Assembly: GCA_040766655.1 (NCBI GenBank)
Contig: JAXGQB010000006.1
Coordinates: forward strand, 124,001 to 188,000
Reading direction: 5' to 3'
From: JALOOB01 sp040766655
GTDB lineage: Bacteria > Chloroflexota > Anaerolineae > CG2-30-64-16
Length of the DNA stretch: 64,000 bases
Position 1 is the stretch's first letter, and each line of letters starts with the position of its first letter. The notes under the pieces are model-generated. The model had not been told where the DNA came from. It was given only the letters and a program-made list of their open reading frames with translations, and searched no databases. The translations under genes and the position numbers were made by a program. Shown here piece after piece: positions 43,621 to 52,219 of this stretch.

Positions 43621-44469
43621 ATGGATTGGCTCAGTTTCTTAATTGGCGCGCTTGTTGGTTGGCTCATCAGCTGGCTCATCGATGTACTACTGTGCCGCCC
43701 GCGGCGAAAAGCTGCGGAGGCGGATCTCAGCGCCAGGACGGTCGATCTCGAGCGGGAATCCGCGGTGCTTCGGGCGCGGCTTGCTGACGGCAGTGACGTG
43801 AAGTTCCAGGCGGGCAGGTCAGGGGCCGAGATGGATGCGCTTCGGGTCCAGCTGGCCGGTGCGACCGACGAACTCGCAGCAACGAAGGAACTGCAGGCAG
43901 ACCTCGATGGCGCACGCGCTGAGTTGGCGGCACTCCGGGCCGACCTCGCCGGGATGCAGGGCCTCCAGGTGCGGTTCGACGCCGCCAACGCGGAGATCGC
44001 TTCCCTCAAGGCACAGCTCGCAGGAACGGCCGGTGTCCAGGCAGAGTTGGACTCCGTTCGGGCACAGCTGGCAGCGCGCGTTCCCGACATCGATCTGCCG
44101 GACACCGGGTCGACGCTGCGCGCGGGCGCCCAGACATTGGATTTGGACCTCTCTGCACCGGATGCTGCGCCTGATGTTGACTTCGTCAGCCCGCTCCCGC
44201 TGGTGCAGCCCGACAAACCGGACGATCTCACGGCCATCGAAGGGATCGGCCCCAAGATTAACGCGCTCTTCAAGCAGCATGGCATCTTCACCTTCGCACA
44301 GCTCGCGGAAGCAAGCCTCGAGCGCCTGCAGGCCATCCTCAGCGCCGGCGGGCCGCGCTTCGCCATCGCCGATCCGAGCACGTGGGCCGAGCAGGCCCGC
44401 ATGGCAAGGGACGGCGAATGGGACGCACTCACCCGGTTCCAGGATTCCCTGAAGGGTGGGCGCGAGTGA
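43621..44469 (+). CDS. Membrane-anchored coiled-coil protein with C-terminal helix-hairpin-helix
   Basis: A 282-residue protein. One N-terminal transmembrane helix (about 4-26), a long coiled coil with repeated AQLAGTxxxQAELD-like units (about 30-165), a linker, and a C-terminal HhH module (DDLTAIEGIGPKINALFKQHGIFTFAQLAEASLERLQAIL) of the kind in DUF4332/5'-nuclease-like proteins. HhH domains usually contact DNA, but several membrane-linked versions have unknown partners. AGGAGG (43610-43615) lies 5 nt before ATG 43621. It is followed by the LysM protein 32 bp later. Confidence 0.8.
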   Translation: MDWLSFLIGALVGWLISWLIDVLLCRPRRKAAEADLSARTVDLERESAVLRARLADGSDVKFQAGRSGAEMDALRVQLAGATDELAATKELQADLDGARAELAALRADLAGMQGLQVRFDAANAEIASLKAQLAGTAGVQAELDSVRAQLAARVPDIDLPDTGSTLRAGAQTLDLDLSAPDAAPDVDFVSPLPLVQPDKPDDLTAIEGIGPKINALFKQHGIFTFAQLAEASLERLQAILSAGGPRFAIADPSTWAEQARMARDGEWDALTRFQDSLKGGRE

Positions 44470-44501
44470 GCGAGGCACGAGGAATGAAGGAGGATGCCAG
44501 C

Positions 44502-45368
44502 ATGGTAGATTCGGATTGTCGCTTCTGCCGCCTCTACAGGCCGATCGGCGCCTTGCTGCTGCTATTGGCGATCCTATTGCTGCTGATGCGCGCCTGTAAT
44601 GCGCCGGCCACAACGCCACCTGTCGCAACAGCCGCGCCTGTAGTGGCCGCGCCTGCGGTGGACGTGGTTGCGACGGTTGCGCCCACGGTCGTGCCGCCCA
44701 CGGTCGTGCCGCCCACGGCTGTACCGCCCACGGTCGTGCCGCCCACGGCCGCGCCGCCCACGGCTGTACCGCCCACGGCGATACCCGCGACGGCTGTGCC
44801 GCCGACAGCCATGCCACCGACAGCTATGCCGCCGACGGCGATACCCGCGACAGCGGTGCCGCTCCGGTTGCCCGAGCTGGCATTGCCGGCCGCGGCGGAC
44901 TTCACTGCGGATGGCGTGACGCTGAGCGGCACGGGCGAGCCGGGCGCGACGGTTGAGATCCGGGAAGGTACTGTGAGGGTCGGCAGTGCGGTGGTGGGCG
45001 CGGATGGCCGATGGACCCTGCTGGCGGAGCTAGCAGAGGGCGCGCACCAGCTGGTGGTGCGGACGGTCGATGCGGCGGGGGAAATTCTGAATGAGGCGCC
45101 CGAGGTCAGTGTCACGGTGCCTCAGGCCCAGCCGGAAGCCGAAACCGGGGAAGAGATCGTCCTCGGTGCCGCCTACATCGTGAAAGCGGGCGATTGGCTG
45201 AGCACCCTGGCGCAGGCGGCGTACGGCGACTGGCGCCTGTATCCGCTGATCGTCGAGGCGACCAACGCGAAGGCGGCGGAGGATGCGACGTTTGCCACCA
45301 TCGATGACTCGAACCTGATCGAGCCGGGGTGGAAGATCTGGATCCCGGCCAAGCCTGCCGGAAACTGA
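44502..45368 (+). CDS. Membrane-anchored LysM protein with Pro/Thr linker and Ig-like domain
   Basis: A 288-residue protein. A transmembrane segment at about 17-33 is followed by an extracellular linker of repeated PTxVP/PTAxP units (about 65-120, encoded by 15-bp tandem repeats). An Ig-like domain (FTADGVTLSGTGEPGATVEI...HQLVVRTVDAAG) and a C-terminal LysM domain (YIVKAGDWLSTLAQAAYGDWRLYPLIVEATN...IEPGWKIWIP) complete it. LysM binds peptidoglycan or related glycans, so it likely works at the cell wall or surface. AAGGAGG (44487-44493) lies 8 nt before ATG 44502. A strong terminator follows. Confidence 0.88.
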   Translation: MVDSDCRFCRLYRPIGALLLLLAILLLLMRACNAPATTPPVATAAPVVAAPAVDVVATVAPTVVPPTVVPPTAVPPTVVPPTAAPPTAVPPTAIPATAVPPTAMPPTAMPPTAIPATAVPLRLPELALPAAADFTADGVTLSGTGEPGATVEIREGTVRVGSAVVGADGRWTLLAELAEGAHQLVVRTVDAAGEILNEAPEVSVTVPQAQPEAETGEEIVLGAAYIVKAGDWLSTLAQAAYGDWRLYPLIVEATNAKAAEDATFATIDDSNLIEPGWKIWIPAKPAGN

Positions 45369-45415
45369 GCCGAGCGGTCTCCTGAGCGATAGCGCCGTTC
45401 AGGAAAGCACGACGA

Positions 45416-45461
45416 GACGGCCCTGAGGGTACCACGTGTGGCCCTCAGGGCCGTCGTTTTT
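45416..45461. terminator. Bidirectional-position terminator after the LysM gene
   Basis: GACGGCCCTGAGGG (45416-45429) and CCCTCAGGGCCGTC (45442-45455) form a perfect 14-bp stem with a 12-nt loop, then G and five T on the + strand. It lies between the convergent LysM and CDP-alcohol transferase genes; the minus strand has no T-run. Confidence 0.9.
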
Positions 45462-45547
45462 CGGTGACGGTCACTGGATTGGCGACGGACGGTGGCTCCA
45501 GGGGGCCATGTCCTGCGCTGCCGGCCCATCGGGCCCGCCTGTGGCGC

Positions 45548-46219
45548 TTAAGGTTCCAGCTTGGCGAGCCGTGCCCCAATTTTCGCACCTTCACTTGCCA
45601 TCAGGGCCAGGAAGACGATCGAGATCAGCGCCAGCAGCACGTCCAGCCAGGTCACCGTGCCTGCCAGCGGCAGCGTCACCTGCGGAGAGCCGAACAGGAA
45701 GAGTGCAATCGAGGCGGCGATGCCCACGACGCGAACCTCCGTGGGGCCGATCTTTGAGGCCGAGATCCTGAACTCCTGGTTGACGATCATGTTGATGTAG
45801 GCCAGCGTCGAGAGCGCCATGTAGCTGATCAGGGCGAACGCGGCAACGCTGAAGTCCGCAAAAGGCGACAGCCCGATGCCCAGAAACATCAGCATCTCGT
45901 CGACCACATCGATCGTGTGATCGATGAAGAATCCGTACCGCGGCCGCTCGTGCTTGCGATAGCGGGCCAGCGTGCCATCCAGGGAATCCCCGAACCAATT
46001 GAGGACGAAGCCAAGAACGGCGAGCCACAGATAAGCGGGGTGGATGCTGGACAAGGCGTAGCCGAGGAGCACGCCAACAGCTCCCACGACGCCGAGCGCG
46101 GTGAGGTGATCCGGTTTCACCCAATCGGGCATGTGGCGCGCCAGCCACAAGAGCACACGACGCTCGGGGCGGCTGAGCAGCGATTCCTGTACGCGGGTGT
46201 GTTTGGTCGCGACATCCAT
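45548..46219 (-). CDS. CDP-alcohol phosphatidyltransferase family protein
   Basis: A 223-residue membrane enzyme with about six helices. The family motif D-x2-D-G-x2-A-R-x8-G-x3-D-x3-D is complete: GDSLDGTLARYR and GFFIDHTIDVVD. It transfers a phosphoalcohol from a CDP-linked donor to an acceptor in phospholipid synthesis; head group (glycerol-phosphate, inositol or other) is not determinable. It lies 98 bp downstream of the AOR gene, with an inverted repeat between them. Confidence 0.92.
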   Translation of the reverse strand: MDVATKHTRVQESLLSRPERRVLLWLARHMPDWVKPDHLTALGVVGAVGVLLGYALSSIHPAYLWLAVLGFVLNWFGDSLDGTLARYRKHERPRYGFFIDHTIDVVDEMLMFLGIGLSPFADFSVAAFALISYMALSTLAYINMIVNQEFRISASKIGPTEVRVVGIAASIALFLFGSPQVTLPLAGTVTWLDVLLALISIVFLALMASEGAKIGARLAKLEP

Positions 46220-46223
46220 GGGT

Positions 46224-46303
46224 TAACCCTTGTGAGCGTGATGAAAGAGTTCCTGTCGCCGGCGAGACGAGCGAGTAGCGGCACGGCGACAGGAGCCAGG
46301 GTT
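46224..46303. repeat. Nested inverted repeat in the AOR/CDP-alcohol transferase gap
   Basis: TCCTGTCGCCG (46251-46261) and CGGCGACAGGA (46284-46294) form an 11-bp stem. An outer pair AACCCT (46224-46229) and AGGGTT (46298-46303) flanks it. There is no U-tract. It may be a stabilising hairpin or part of the leader of the minus-strand transferase gene. Confidence 0.5.
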
Positions 46304-46317
46304 CTGGAGAAGGTCAC

Positions 46318-48162
46318 TCATCTCGCGAGCGCATCTGCCAGGTCGAGTAGTCCAAGCTGTTCGAGCCGGCTGCGCGCGGGGCGTCCGTCGGCGTCCAGTC
46401 CGCGCAGGGCATAGAACTCGGCCAACATGAGGTCCATGTCGGGCACCGAACCGGCGGTGGGGCCCTCTTCGAGCGGCTCCATCAGCCGCGGCGGCAGGCG
46501 GTCGTCCGCCGCCGTGGCGCCTAGCAGCAGGTTGATGCCATGCTTGAGCTGCCATAGGCGCTCGCCAGTCTGCGCAATCTCGGCCACCGTGTACGGGAAG
46601 CCCGTCACTGCGGCCAGCGCTTCGGCCATCTGCGTCGCGGTGAAGTTGATGTTGTTGAGCATGCAGAAGCTCGCGGCATTCTGCACGGCCGCGACGTCCT
46701 GGCCCACAGCCGAGGTGAACGCCTTGCCCTCGCTGGATTGCTCGGGCAGCCCGCCCTCCACGCCCAGCTCCGGATAACGCACGCCGCCCATCTCCAGGTA
46801 AACGTTGGCTGCGTTGTGGCACGCGCCGCGCGGCGCGGTGGCGTAGCCGATTCCCAGGCCGTGATAGGCGCGCGGGCTGTGCATGGCGACCTCGAGCCCT
46901 TTGACCGTGATCGCGAACGCGGCCGCATCCGGGCCGAGTTGCGCGGCTGCGGCAGCAGAGCCCTCGGCCAGCAGGTCACCCACGCCGCGGCGGAAGGCGA
47001 TGTCGTCGATCGCGGCCAGGATGCCCGCCGCGTCCCCCCAGGCCAGGTCGCTGTGGAGGAGCCCGGCCTCGGTCGCCTCGATCGCAAACGCGATCGTCGC
47101 ACCGCACGAGATCGTGTCCAGGCCGTAGCGGTTGCAGCGGTCGTTGGCTGCGGCGATCGCGGCCAGGTCCGAGACCAGGGTCATGGAGCCGAAAGCGGCC
47201 ACCGATTCGTATTCGGGGCCAGGCCCCTGCGCGACGATGTAGGGCCCGTCTGCCACTGCAACCTCGCGCTTGCACGCAACCGAGCATGAATGGCAGGTGC
47301 CCGTGCCCGTGAGGATCGTCTCCGCCATGGTGGCGCCGTCGAGCGCCAGGAGCGCGTCGTCGTCCCATTCGCCCGCGCGCCAATTGTGGAACGGCACATC
47401 GCCCATCAGCGAGCCCACGTACATCGCGCCGTTCGTCCCGTAGGCCTGGAACGTCTGCGACATGAGGTTCTCCTGCTGTTTGGCGAGTGCGTCCTCGCGC
47501 AGCGGCTTCAGTGCTGCAGGCGCAGCAACCTCGGGCTTGCCGCGGCCCACCGCCACGATTGCCTTCAGCCGCTTGCTGCCCATCACCGCGCCCATGCCGG
47601 TGCGCCCGGCCACGTGGCCCTTGTCGTGCACGACGGCGGCATAGCGCACGAGGTTCTCGCCCGCCGGCCCGATGCTGACAGTGCGCGCGGCGCGGCCGTG
47701 GCTTGCCTTGAGCGCGTCGTCGGTTTCGTAGGTGTCACGGCCCCATAGGTCGGTCGCATCGCGCAACTCGGCCCGGCCGTCGCTGATGAGCAGGTAGACG
47801 GGGCCGGATGCGGCTCCGGTGATGATCAGGCCGTCAAATCCCGCGGCCTTCAGCGCGGGCGCAAAGAAGCCACCGCAGCTGGCCTCGCCCCACAGCCCGG
47901 TCTGCGGTGACCTGGCGCAGATCACGAAGCGGCTGGAGCCGGGGAGGAGGTGGCCGGCCACCGGCCCGGTCATGACGATGAGCGGGTTGTCAGCGTCGAG
48001 CGGCTCAGGGTAGGGCGGCGCGCTGAAGCGGTCCAGGTAGAGCCGGGCAGCCAACCCGCTGCCGCCGATGTAAATGCGCGCGAGATCGGGCTGCAACGCG
48101 ATTTCGTGCGTCGCGCGCGAGGCCAGATCGACCTGGAGTAACTTGCCCGTGTAGCCGTACAT
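46318..48162 (-). CDS. Aldehyde:ferredoxin oxidoreductase (tungsten-bispterin AOR family)
   Basis: A 614-residue protein of the AOR family, which oxidises aldehydes to acids (or the reverse) with ferredoxin, using a tungsten-pterin cofactor and one [4Fe-4S] cluster. The N-terminus MYGYTGKLLQVDL and the segment GPVAGHLLPGSSRFVICARSPQTGLWGEASCGGFF are typical. The cluster cysteines are C290, C293 and C297 (CHSCSVAC), with a fourth near 499 (FCMLNN). MYGYTG is chosen as start because AGGAGA lies 7 nt upstream. The upstream SCP2 and Fe-ADH genes run in the same direction. Confidence 0.95.
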   Translation of the reverse strand: MYGYTGKLLQVDLASRATHEIALQPDLARIYIGGSGLAARLYLDRFSAPPYPEPLDADNPLIVMTGPVAGHLLPGSSRFVICARSPQTGLWGEASCGGFFAPALKAAGFDGLIITGAASGPVYLLISDGRAELRDATDLWGRDTYETDDALKASHGRAARTVSIGPAGENLVRYAAVVHDKGHVAGRTGMGAVMGSKRLKAIVAVGRGKPEVAAPAALKPLREDALAKQQENLMSQTFQAYGTNGAMYVGSLMGDVPFHNWRAGEWDDDALLALDGATMAETILTGTGTCHSCSVACKREVAVADGPYIVAQGPGPEYESVAAFGSMTLVSDLAAIAAANDRCNRYGLDTISCGATIAFAIEATEAGLLHSDLAWGDAAGILAAIDDIAFRRGVGDLLAEGSAAAAAQLGPDAAAFAITVKGLEVAMHSPRAYHGLGIGYATAPRGACHNAANVYLEMGGVRYPELGVEGGLPEQSSEGKAFTSAVGQDVAAVQNAASFCMLNNINFTATQMAEALAAVTGFPYTVAEIAQTGERLWQLKHGINLLLGATAADDRLPPRLMEPLEEGPTAGSVPDMDLMLAEFYALRGLDADGRPARSRLEQLGLLDLADALAR

Positions 48163-48213
48163 GTGGTGCTCTCCTACCAAGAGACTGGCGACCGCGTCGC
48201 AGGCCCCGCGCGC

Positions 48214-48621
48214 CTAGATCAGGTGGCCCAGCCCTTTGGCGCGCAAGATCTCCGGATACTGTTTGTATGCGGGCGTGATGACGGGCAGCAGTTTCATGAT
48301 CGCCGGGATGGGGCCCTTGGCCGTCATGGCGCCCCGGCTGAGGGCCGCCACGAGGTTCAGCTTGCCGAGCCAGAACTGGTGCGCGGTGTCGGCCGACATG
48401 GACATGTCGACGATCGGCTCGCGAATGTGCGGGCCGCAGGAAAGCGAGATGGGGTCCTCGCTGCCGTCGATGGTGATCTCGCCGTCCGGGTTGGTGTACT
48501 TGAAGCGGATGATCAGCCCCGATTTGCGGAACGCGGCGGACGCCTTCGGGTCCTGCCGCAGGAAGTCCAGGACTGCGCCGATGCAGTCATACATCTGTTC
48601 TGTGTCCTTGAAGACTGGCAT
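48214..48621 (-). CDS. SCP2-like sterol/lipid-binding protein
   Basis: A 135-residue protein with the SCP-2 fold: IIRFKYTNPDGEITID, PDITLS-like ISLSCGPHIREPIVDMSMSADTAHQFWLGKLNLVAALSRGAMTAKGPIP. SCP2 proteins carry hydrophobic molecules such as lipids or acyl-CoAs. It lies 51 bp upstream of AOR in the same orientation and about 80 bp downstream of the Fe-ADH, so it may bring a hydrophobic aldehyde or acid to those enzymes; this is inference. Confidence 0.85.
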   Translation of the reverse strand: MPVFKDTEQMYDCIGAVLDFLRQDPKASAAFRKSGLIIRFKYTNPDGEITIDGSEDPISLSCGPHIREPIVDMSMSADTAHQFWLGKLNLVAALSRGAMTAKGPIPAIMKLLPVITPAYKQYPEILRAKGLGHLI

Positions 48622-48640
48622 GTGAGTTTCCTTTCATCTT

Positions 48641-48690
48641 AGGTGCCCGGCACTTTTGACGATCCGAAGGATCGCAAGTGCCGGGCACCT
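48641..48690. repeat. 15-bp perfect inverted repeat with nested inner stem
   Basis: AGGTGCCCGGCACTT (48641-48655) and AAGTGCCGGGCACCT (48676-48690) are perfect complements. CGATCC (48660-48665) and GGATCG (48669-48674) form an inner stem. It lies between the SCP2 start and the Fe-ADH stop. Without a T-run it is not a typical terminator and looks like an intergenic repeat element. Confidence 0.7.
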
Positions 48691-48699
48691 TATCGGAGA

Positions 48700-49863
48700 T
48701 CAGTACGCGGCTTCGTAGAGGGCGAGGACTTCTTCCTCTCCCGCGTACACCGGATTGGTCATCATCATGGCATCGCCCTGCGAGTCTTCGGCCATTTGCG
48801 CCAGCCCCTCGCGCGGCACGCCGACCTCCGACAGGCGGGCGGGCAGGCCACAGTCTGCCGCGAGCTGGCGCACAGCCGCGATGCCAGCGGCTGCCGCAGT
48901 CTCGACGTCCATGCCGGCCGTGTCGACACCCAGGCCGGCCGCCACCTCTGCCAGCCGGTCGGCACAGGCGGGCAGGTTGTACTCCATCCCGTAGGGCAGC
49001 AGGATGCTGTTGGCGATGCCGTGGGGCACGCCGTAGCGACCGCCACACGGGTGCGCCATCGCGTGCACGATGCCCAGCAGCGCGTTGCTGAACGCGATGC
49101 CCGCCATGTTGGCGGCCAGCAGCATGTTGCCGCGCGCCTCCAGGTCGTCGCCGTGCTGCACGGCCTGGCGCAGGTTGGCCGCGATCAGCCTGATCGCGCC
49201 GAAGGCCAGCGCGTCGCTCAGCGGCTGCGCGCCGGTGGAGATGACGGACTCGATGGCATGGGTGAGTGCGTCCATGCCCGTGGCCGCGGTCAGGCCCGGC
49301 GGCAGGGAAACGGTGAGCTCCGGGTCGAGGATCGCCAGGTCGGGCATCATGAAGGGACTGTTGAACTCCAGCTTAAGACCCTGGGCCTCGTCGCGGATCA
49401 CCGCGGCGATGGTGACCTCGCTGCCGGTGCCCGCGGTGGTGGGGATGGCGATGAGGGGCCGCAGCGGGCGGGTGAGGAGTCCCGCGCCTTCGTAGTCCAG
49501 CAGGCTGCCGCCTTCGCTCAGCAGCACGTTCATCCCCTTCGCGGTGTCCATCACGCTGCCGCCGCCCAGCGCGATCAGGAGATCGCAGCCGGCCGCACGC
49601 GCGAAGTCCGCGCCGTGTTCGACGACCTGCACCTCGGAGTTGGGCGGCACGTCATCGAAGATCCCGCCGAGCGTCACGCCCGACCCCTCCAGGCCGTCGA
49701 TGACCCGCTGCACCAGCCCGGCCTCGCGCAGGACCTTGTCGGTGACGATGACCACGCATGAGCCGCCGAGTTTGCCCGTCTCAAAGCCGATCTCGCGCAC
49801 GCTGTTGGGGCCGTAGAGGATGCGCGGCCGCACGTAGAATTCGAAGAGCTGTGGGAGCACCAC
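48700..49863 (-). CDS. Iron-containing alcohol dehydrogenase
   Basis: A 387-residue group III alcohol dehydrogenase. NAD-binding is marked by LLIALGGGSVMDTAKG and PLIAIPTTAGTGSEVT. The metal-binding part has TAATGMDALTHAIE and GIVHAMAHPCGGRYGVPHGIANSILLP, with the conserved His residues. It interconverts an alcohol and an aldehyde with NAD(P)H. The GTG at 49863 is chosen because AAGGAGG lies 5 nt upstream; the frame extends 13 codons further. With AOR it could form an acid-aldehyde-alcohol pathway. Confidence 0.93.
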   Translation of the reverse strand: MVLPQLFEFYVRPRILYGPNSVREIGFETGKLGGSCVVIVTDKVLREAGLVQRVIDGLEGSGVTLGGIFDDVPPNSEVQVVEHGADFARAAGCDLLIALGGGSVMDTAKGMNVLLSEGGSLLDYEGAGLLTRPLRPLIAIPTTAGTGSEVTIAAVIRDEAQGLKLEFNSPFMMPDLAILDPELTVSLPPGLTAATGMDALTHAIESVISTGAQPLSDALAFGAIRLIAANLRQAVQHGDDLEARGNMLLAANMAGIAFSNALLGIVHAMAHPCGGRYGVPHGIANSILLPYGMEYNLPACADRLAEVAAGLGVDTAGMDVETAAAAGIAAVRQLAADCGLPARLSEVGVPREGLAQMAEDSQGDAMMMTNPVYAGEEEVLALYEAAY

Positions 49864-49980
49864 GATGTCCTCCTTGACACAACGGGGCGAGCAATACGTC
49901 ACATGGAGTAATGCTGGTACTCTATCACAGAATCAGGCTGCCCTCAAGCGGGCCGTTGCGAGTTGCGATGGCGACGTGAT

Positions 49981-50814
49981 TTACTCGAAGAGGCTGGCCT
50001 TGACCGGTCCAGCCTCGGGTTCCGGCCAGGCCTGGGAGAACGATTCGTGCCGCATCAACTCTTTCACCATGGCCTCCGGCAACTGGCGGAACAGGTTCGC
50101 AGGGCCGAACTGCGTCCGGTGGCAGTGCAGGGCGGACCACTTCGCCTCGACCGTCTCGCCGACGTCGATCACGGCGGTCACGGCCTCGTCGGGCCAGCCA
50201 TGGTCGCCGCCGTTCTCCAGCCAACCGTAATCGCTCATGTCCCGACCCAGCGCTGTCAGCTGTTCCCACATGTGGGTGAAGAACGAACGCGGGATGGCGG
50301 TGTAGTACAGCCGCGCGGCCTGCCATGCCGGGCCGGCCTCGGGGTAACGGCCCGCGTCGGCGGCCGCGTGGAAGGCGGCGACGGTGTGCTTGTGGATGGC
50401 GATGTGGTCCGGGTGGCCGTAGCCGCCGTTTGGCTCGAAGGTGACCACGATCTCGGGCCTGACCTGGCGGATGATGCGCACGAGCTGCGGCACGACCTCC
50501 TCCGCGGGCGCGTTGATGAATGCCCTGGGATGCTGGTTCTCCGGCGAGCCGGCCATTCCCGAATCGCGGTAATCCAGGAAGATGAGCTCGGCCACGCCCA
50601 TCGTCTCGGCCGCGCAGCGCAGCTCGCTCTCGCGCACCGCGCCCAGTGTCTGGGGCGTGGCGTCGACGCCCTCCGCGATCTCGCCGGCTTCCCCCCGGGT
50701 CGCGCACACGAGCGTCGTCCTCACGCCCGCCTGCGCGTAGTGTGCCAGCGTGCCGCCCGTTCCGAAGGCCTCGTCATCGGGATGTGCAAACAGTGCCAAA
50801 AGCGAATGGTCCAT
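49981..50814 (-). CDS. PIG-L/LmbE family deacetylase
   Basis: A 277-residue zinc-dependent N-acetylglucosaminyl deacetylase-family protein. The motif AHPDDE begins at H11, with the second metal site NGGYGHPDHIAIHKHT and the C-terminal HCHRTQFG. Members deacetylate GlcNAc-inositol, GlcNAc-malate (bacillithiol/mycothiol pathways) or other sugars; length is closest to the MshB/Mca type, but no thiol-pathway partner is in the window. The start at 50814 has GAGGAG upstream. It follows the alpha/beta hydrolase gene by 11 bp, so both are likely in one transcript. Confidence 0.9.
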   Translation of the reverse strand: MDHSLLALFAHPDDEAFGTGGTLAHYAQAGVRTTLVCATRGEAGEIAEGVDATPQTLGAVRESELRCAAETMGVAELIFLDYRDSGMAGSPENQHPRAFINAPAEEVVPQLVRIIRQVRPEIVVTFEPNGGYGHPDHIAIHKHTVAAFHAAADAGRYPEAGPAWQAARLYYTAIPRSFFTHMWEQLTALGRDMSDYGWLENGGDHGWPDEAVTAVIDVGETVEAKWSALHCHRTQFGPANLFRQLPEAMVKELMRHESFSQAWPEPEAGPVKASLFE

Positions 50815-50825
50815 GGCTCCTCCGA

Positions 50826-52013
50826 TCAGCTCCCTGCATTCTTGACGTACTTGTCGAAGAAAGCAAGCGAGCGTTGCATGGCGACGTTGAAGTTTGCCGA
50901 GATATTGTGGTTGTCGCCCTGGTATTCGTGGTACTCGACCGCCACGCCCGCGTTCTCGATCATCTTCGCGACATCGCGCGAGAACTGCACCGGCACCTCG
51001 ACGTCCCCGGTGGCATGTTGGAGCTGCACCGGACCGGACAGATCCGCCGCATACTCGGCCGGCGAGATCGAGGCCCAGAAGGCCGGATTCTCGTCGGGCG
51101 TGCCGTACTTGTCGAAGAACTCCTGGCGCCAGCGCCGCGCGCGCTCCGGGATGTTCAGCGGGGGCGCACTGGCGGGCCGCCGCCAGTTGTTGATGATGTC
51201 GTAATAGGGCGCGACGACGCCGGCCCAGATCACGCCGGCCTTCACGTCCCCGGTGGTGACCATGGCGCGCAGCGTGAGGTGACCGCCCATCGAGTGACCC
51301 CACATGCCGATGCGCCCGGCGTCGACAGCCGCGTACTGCTTCAGAGAGGCGACCGCGTTCAGGACGTCGATCGTGTAGTCCGGGTAACCGTACCCGCCGC
51401 GGGCCTCACCCTCCGAATTGCCGTGGCCGCGGAAGTCGGGCCGGAACACGATGTAGCCGTTGCGTGCGAAACCATCGACGTAAGCCACGTAGCGCTCCGT
51501 CGTGCGGTACTGCTCGGGCGGGATGTAGCCGTGATTGAACACGATGGCCGGCCAGCCCCCCGCCGGCGGCTCGCCGTTCGGCACGGTGAGCAGGGCGTAG
51601 ATCTTTAGCCCCTCCGAGAGATACGACGCGAGGTAGCGCTGGTAGTTGCCCCCGGGCTGCAGCGTCTCCTCGATCGTGATCTCGCTGCCGGGGTACTCCG
51701 CCTGACGCATGGCCTCGATGGCCAGCGGTTCCATCGGCGTCGGCGACGGTGTTACGGTGGGCGTCGGGGTCGCCGTTGCCGTAGCCGTAGCCGTTGCCGT
51801 CGCGGTCGCCGTCCGAGTCGCTGTCGGAGTCGGGGTCAGGGTTGCCGTGGCGACAGGCGTGGTTGCCGCATTCGCGACAGCCGTAGCAGTCACATGCGCG
51901 ATCGCCGCGGGCGTGACCGTTGGGGGTGCGGGCGTGCTATTCGTGCAGGCGCTGAATGCAGTCATCACTGCCGCGCCTATCACTATCCGGGCAATGCGCC
52001 TCATCTTCTTCAT
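50826..52013 (-). CDS. Lipoprotein alpha/beta hydrolase (S9-like peptidase)
   Basis: A 395-residue exported hydrolase. A lipoprotein signal ends at TAFSAC, followed by a Pro/Thr/Ala-rich linker (about 30-90) encoded by a hexameric-like ACGGCT/ACCGCG repeat. The catalytic alpha/beta domain has IVFNHGYIPPEQY, FRPDFRGHGNS and the nucleophile elbow GMWGHSMGGH (S241), with a C-terminal HEYQGDNHNI supplying the His. It resembles the dienelactone hydrolase/prolyl oligopeptidase-like group. The start at 52013 (MKKMRR) has a weak SD. Confidence 0.88.
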   Translation of the reverse strand: MKKMRRIARIVIGAAVMTAFSACTNSTPAPPTVTPAAIAHVTATAVANAATTPVATATLTPTPTATRTATATATATATATATPTPTVTPSPTPMEPLAIEAMRQAEYPGSEITIEETLQPGGNYQRYLASYLSEGLKIYALLTVPNGEPPAGGWPAIVFNHGYIPPEQYRTTERYVAYVDGFARNGYIVFRPDFRGHGNSEGEARGGYGYPDYTIDVLNAVASLKQYAAVDAGRIGMWGHSMGGHLTLRAMVTTGDVKAGVIWAGVVAPYYDIINNWRRPASAPPLNIPERARRWRQEFFDKYGTPDENPAFWASISPAEYAADLSGPVQLQHATGDVEVPVQFSRDVAKMIENAGVAVEYHEYQGDNHNISANFNVAMQRSLAFFDKYVKNAGS

Positions 52014-52219
52014 GTTCGATCCAACTTCCGTTACAGGGTGCCGGGCGGCCAGCCGAGTGTACGCGCGTGGCCGACCGGACCCCGGCATTCTACAGGCTCT
52101 GGTCCTCTCGTTCTGTAAGCCGCCCCGCATGCCCCCATGCGTAGCCCTGCCGTTGGGGGCCCCTGTGGCGTTTTATGCGATTTTGCTATATGATCCCCAC
52201 GCACATCAAGGAGGCTGGC

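Noticed and set aside
44690..44860. Short regular repeats resembling a CRISPR or minisatellite
   Set aside because: The 15-bp period keeps the reading frame and encodes PTxVP linker units; no spacers.
51760..51860. GC-rich short tandem repeat possibly an iteron or origin
   Set aside because: It encodes the Thr/Ala/Pro linker of the lipoprotein hydrolase in frame and has no DnaA boxes.
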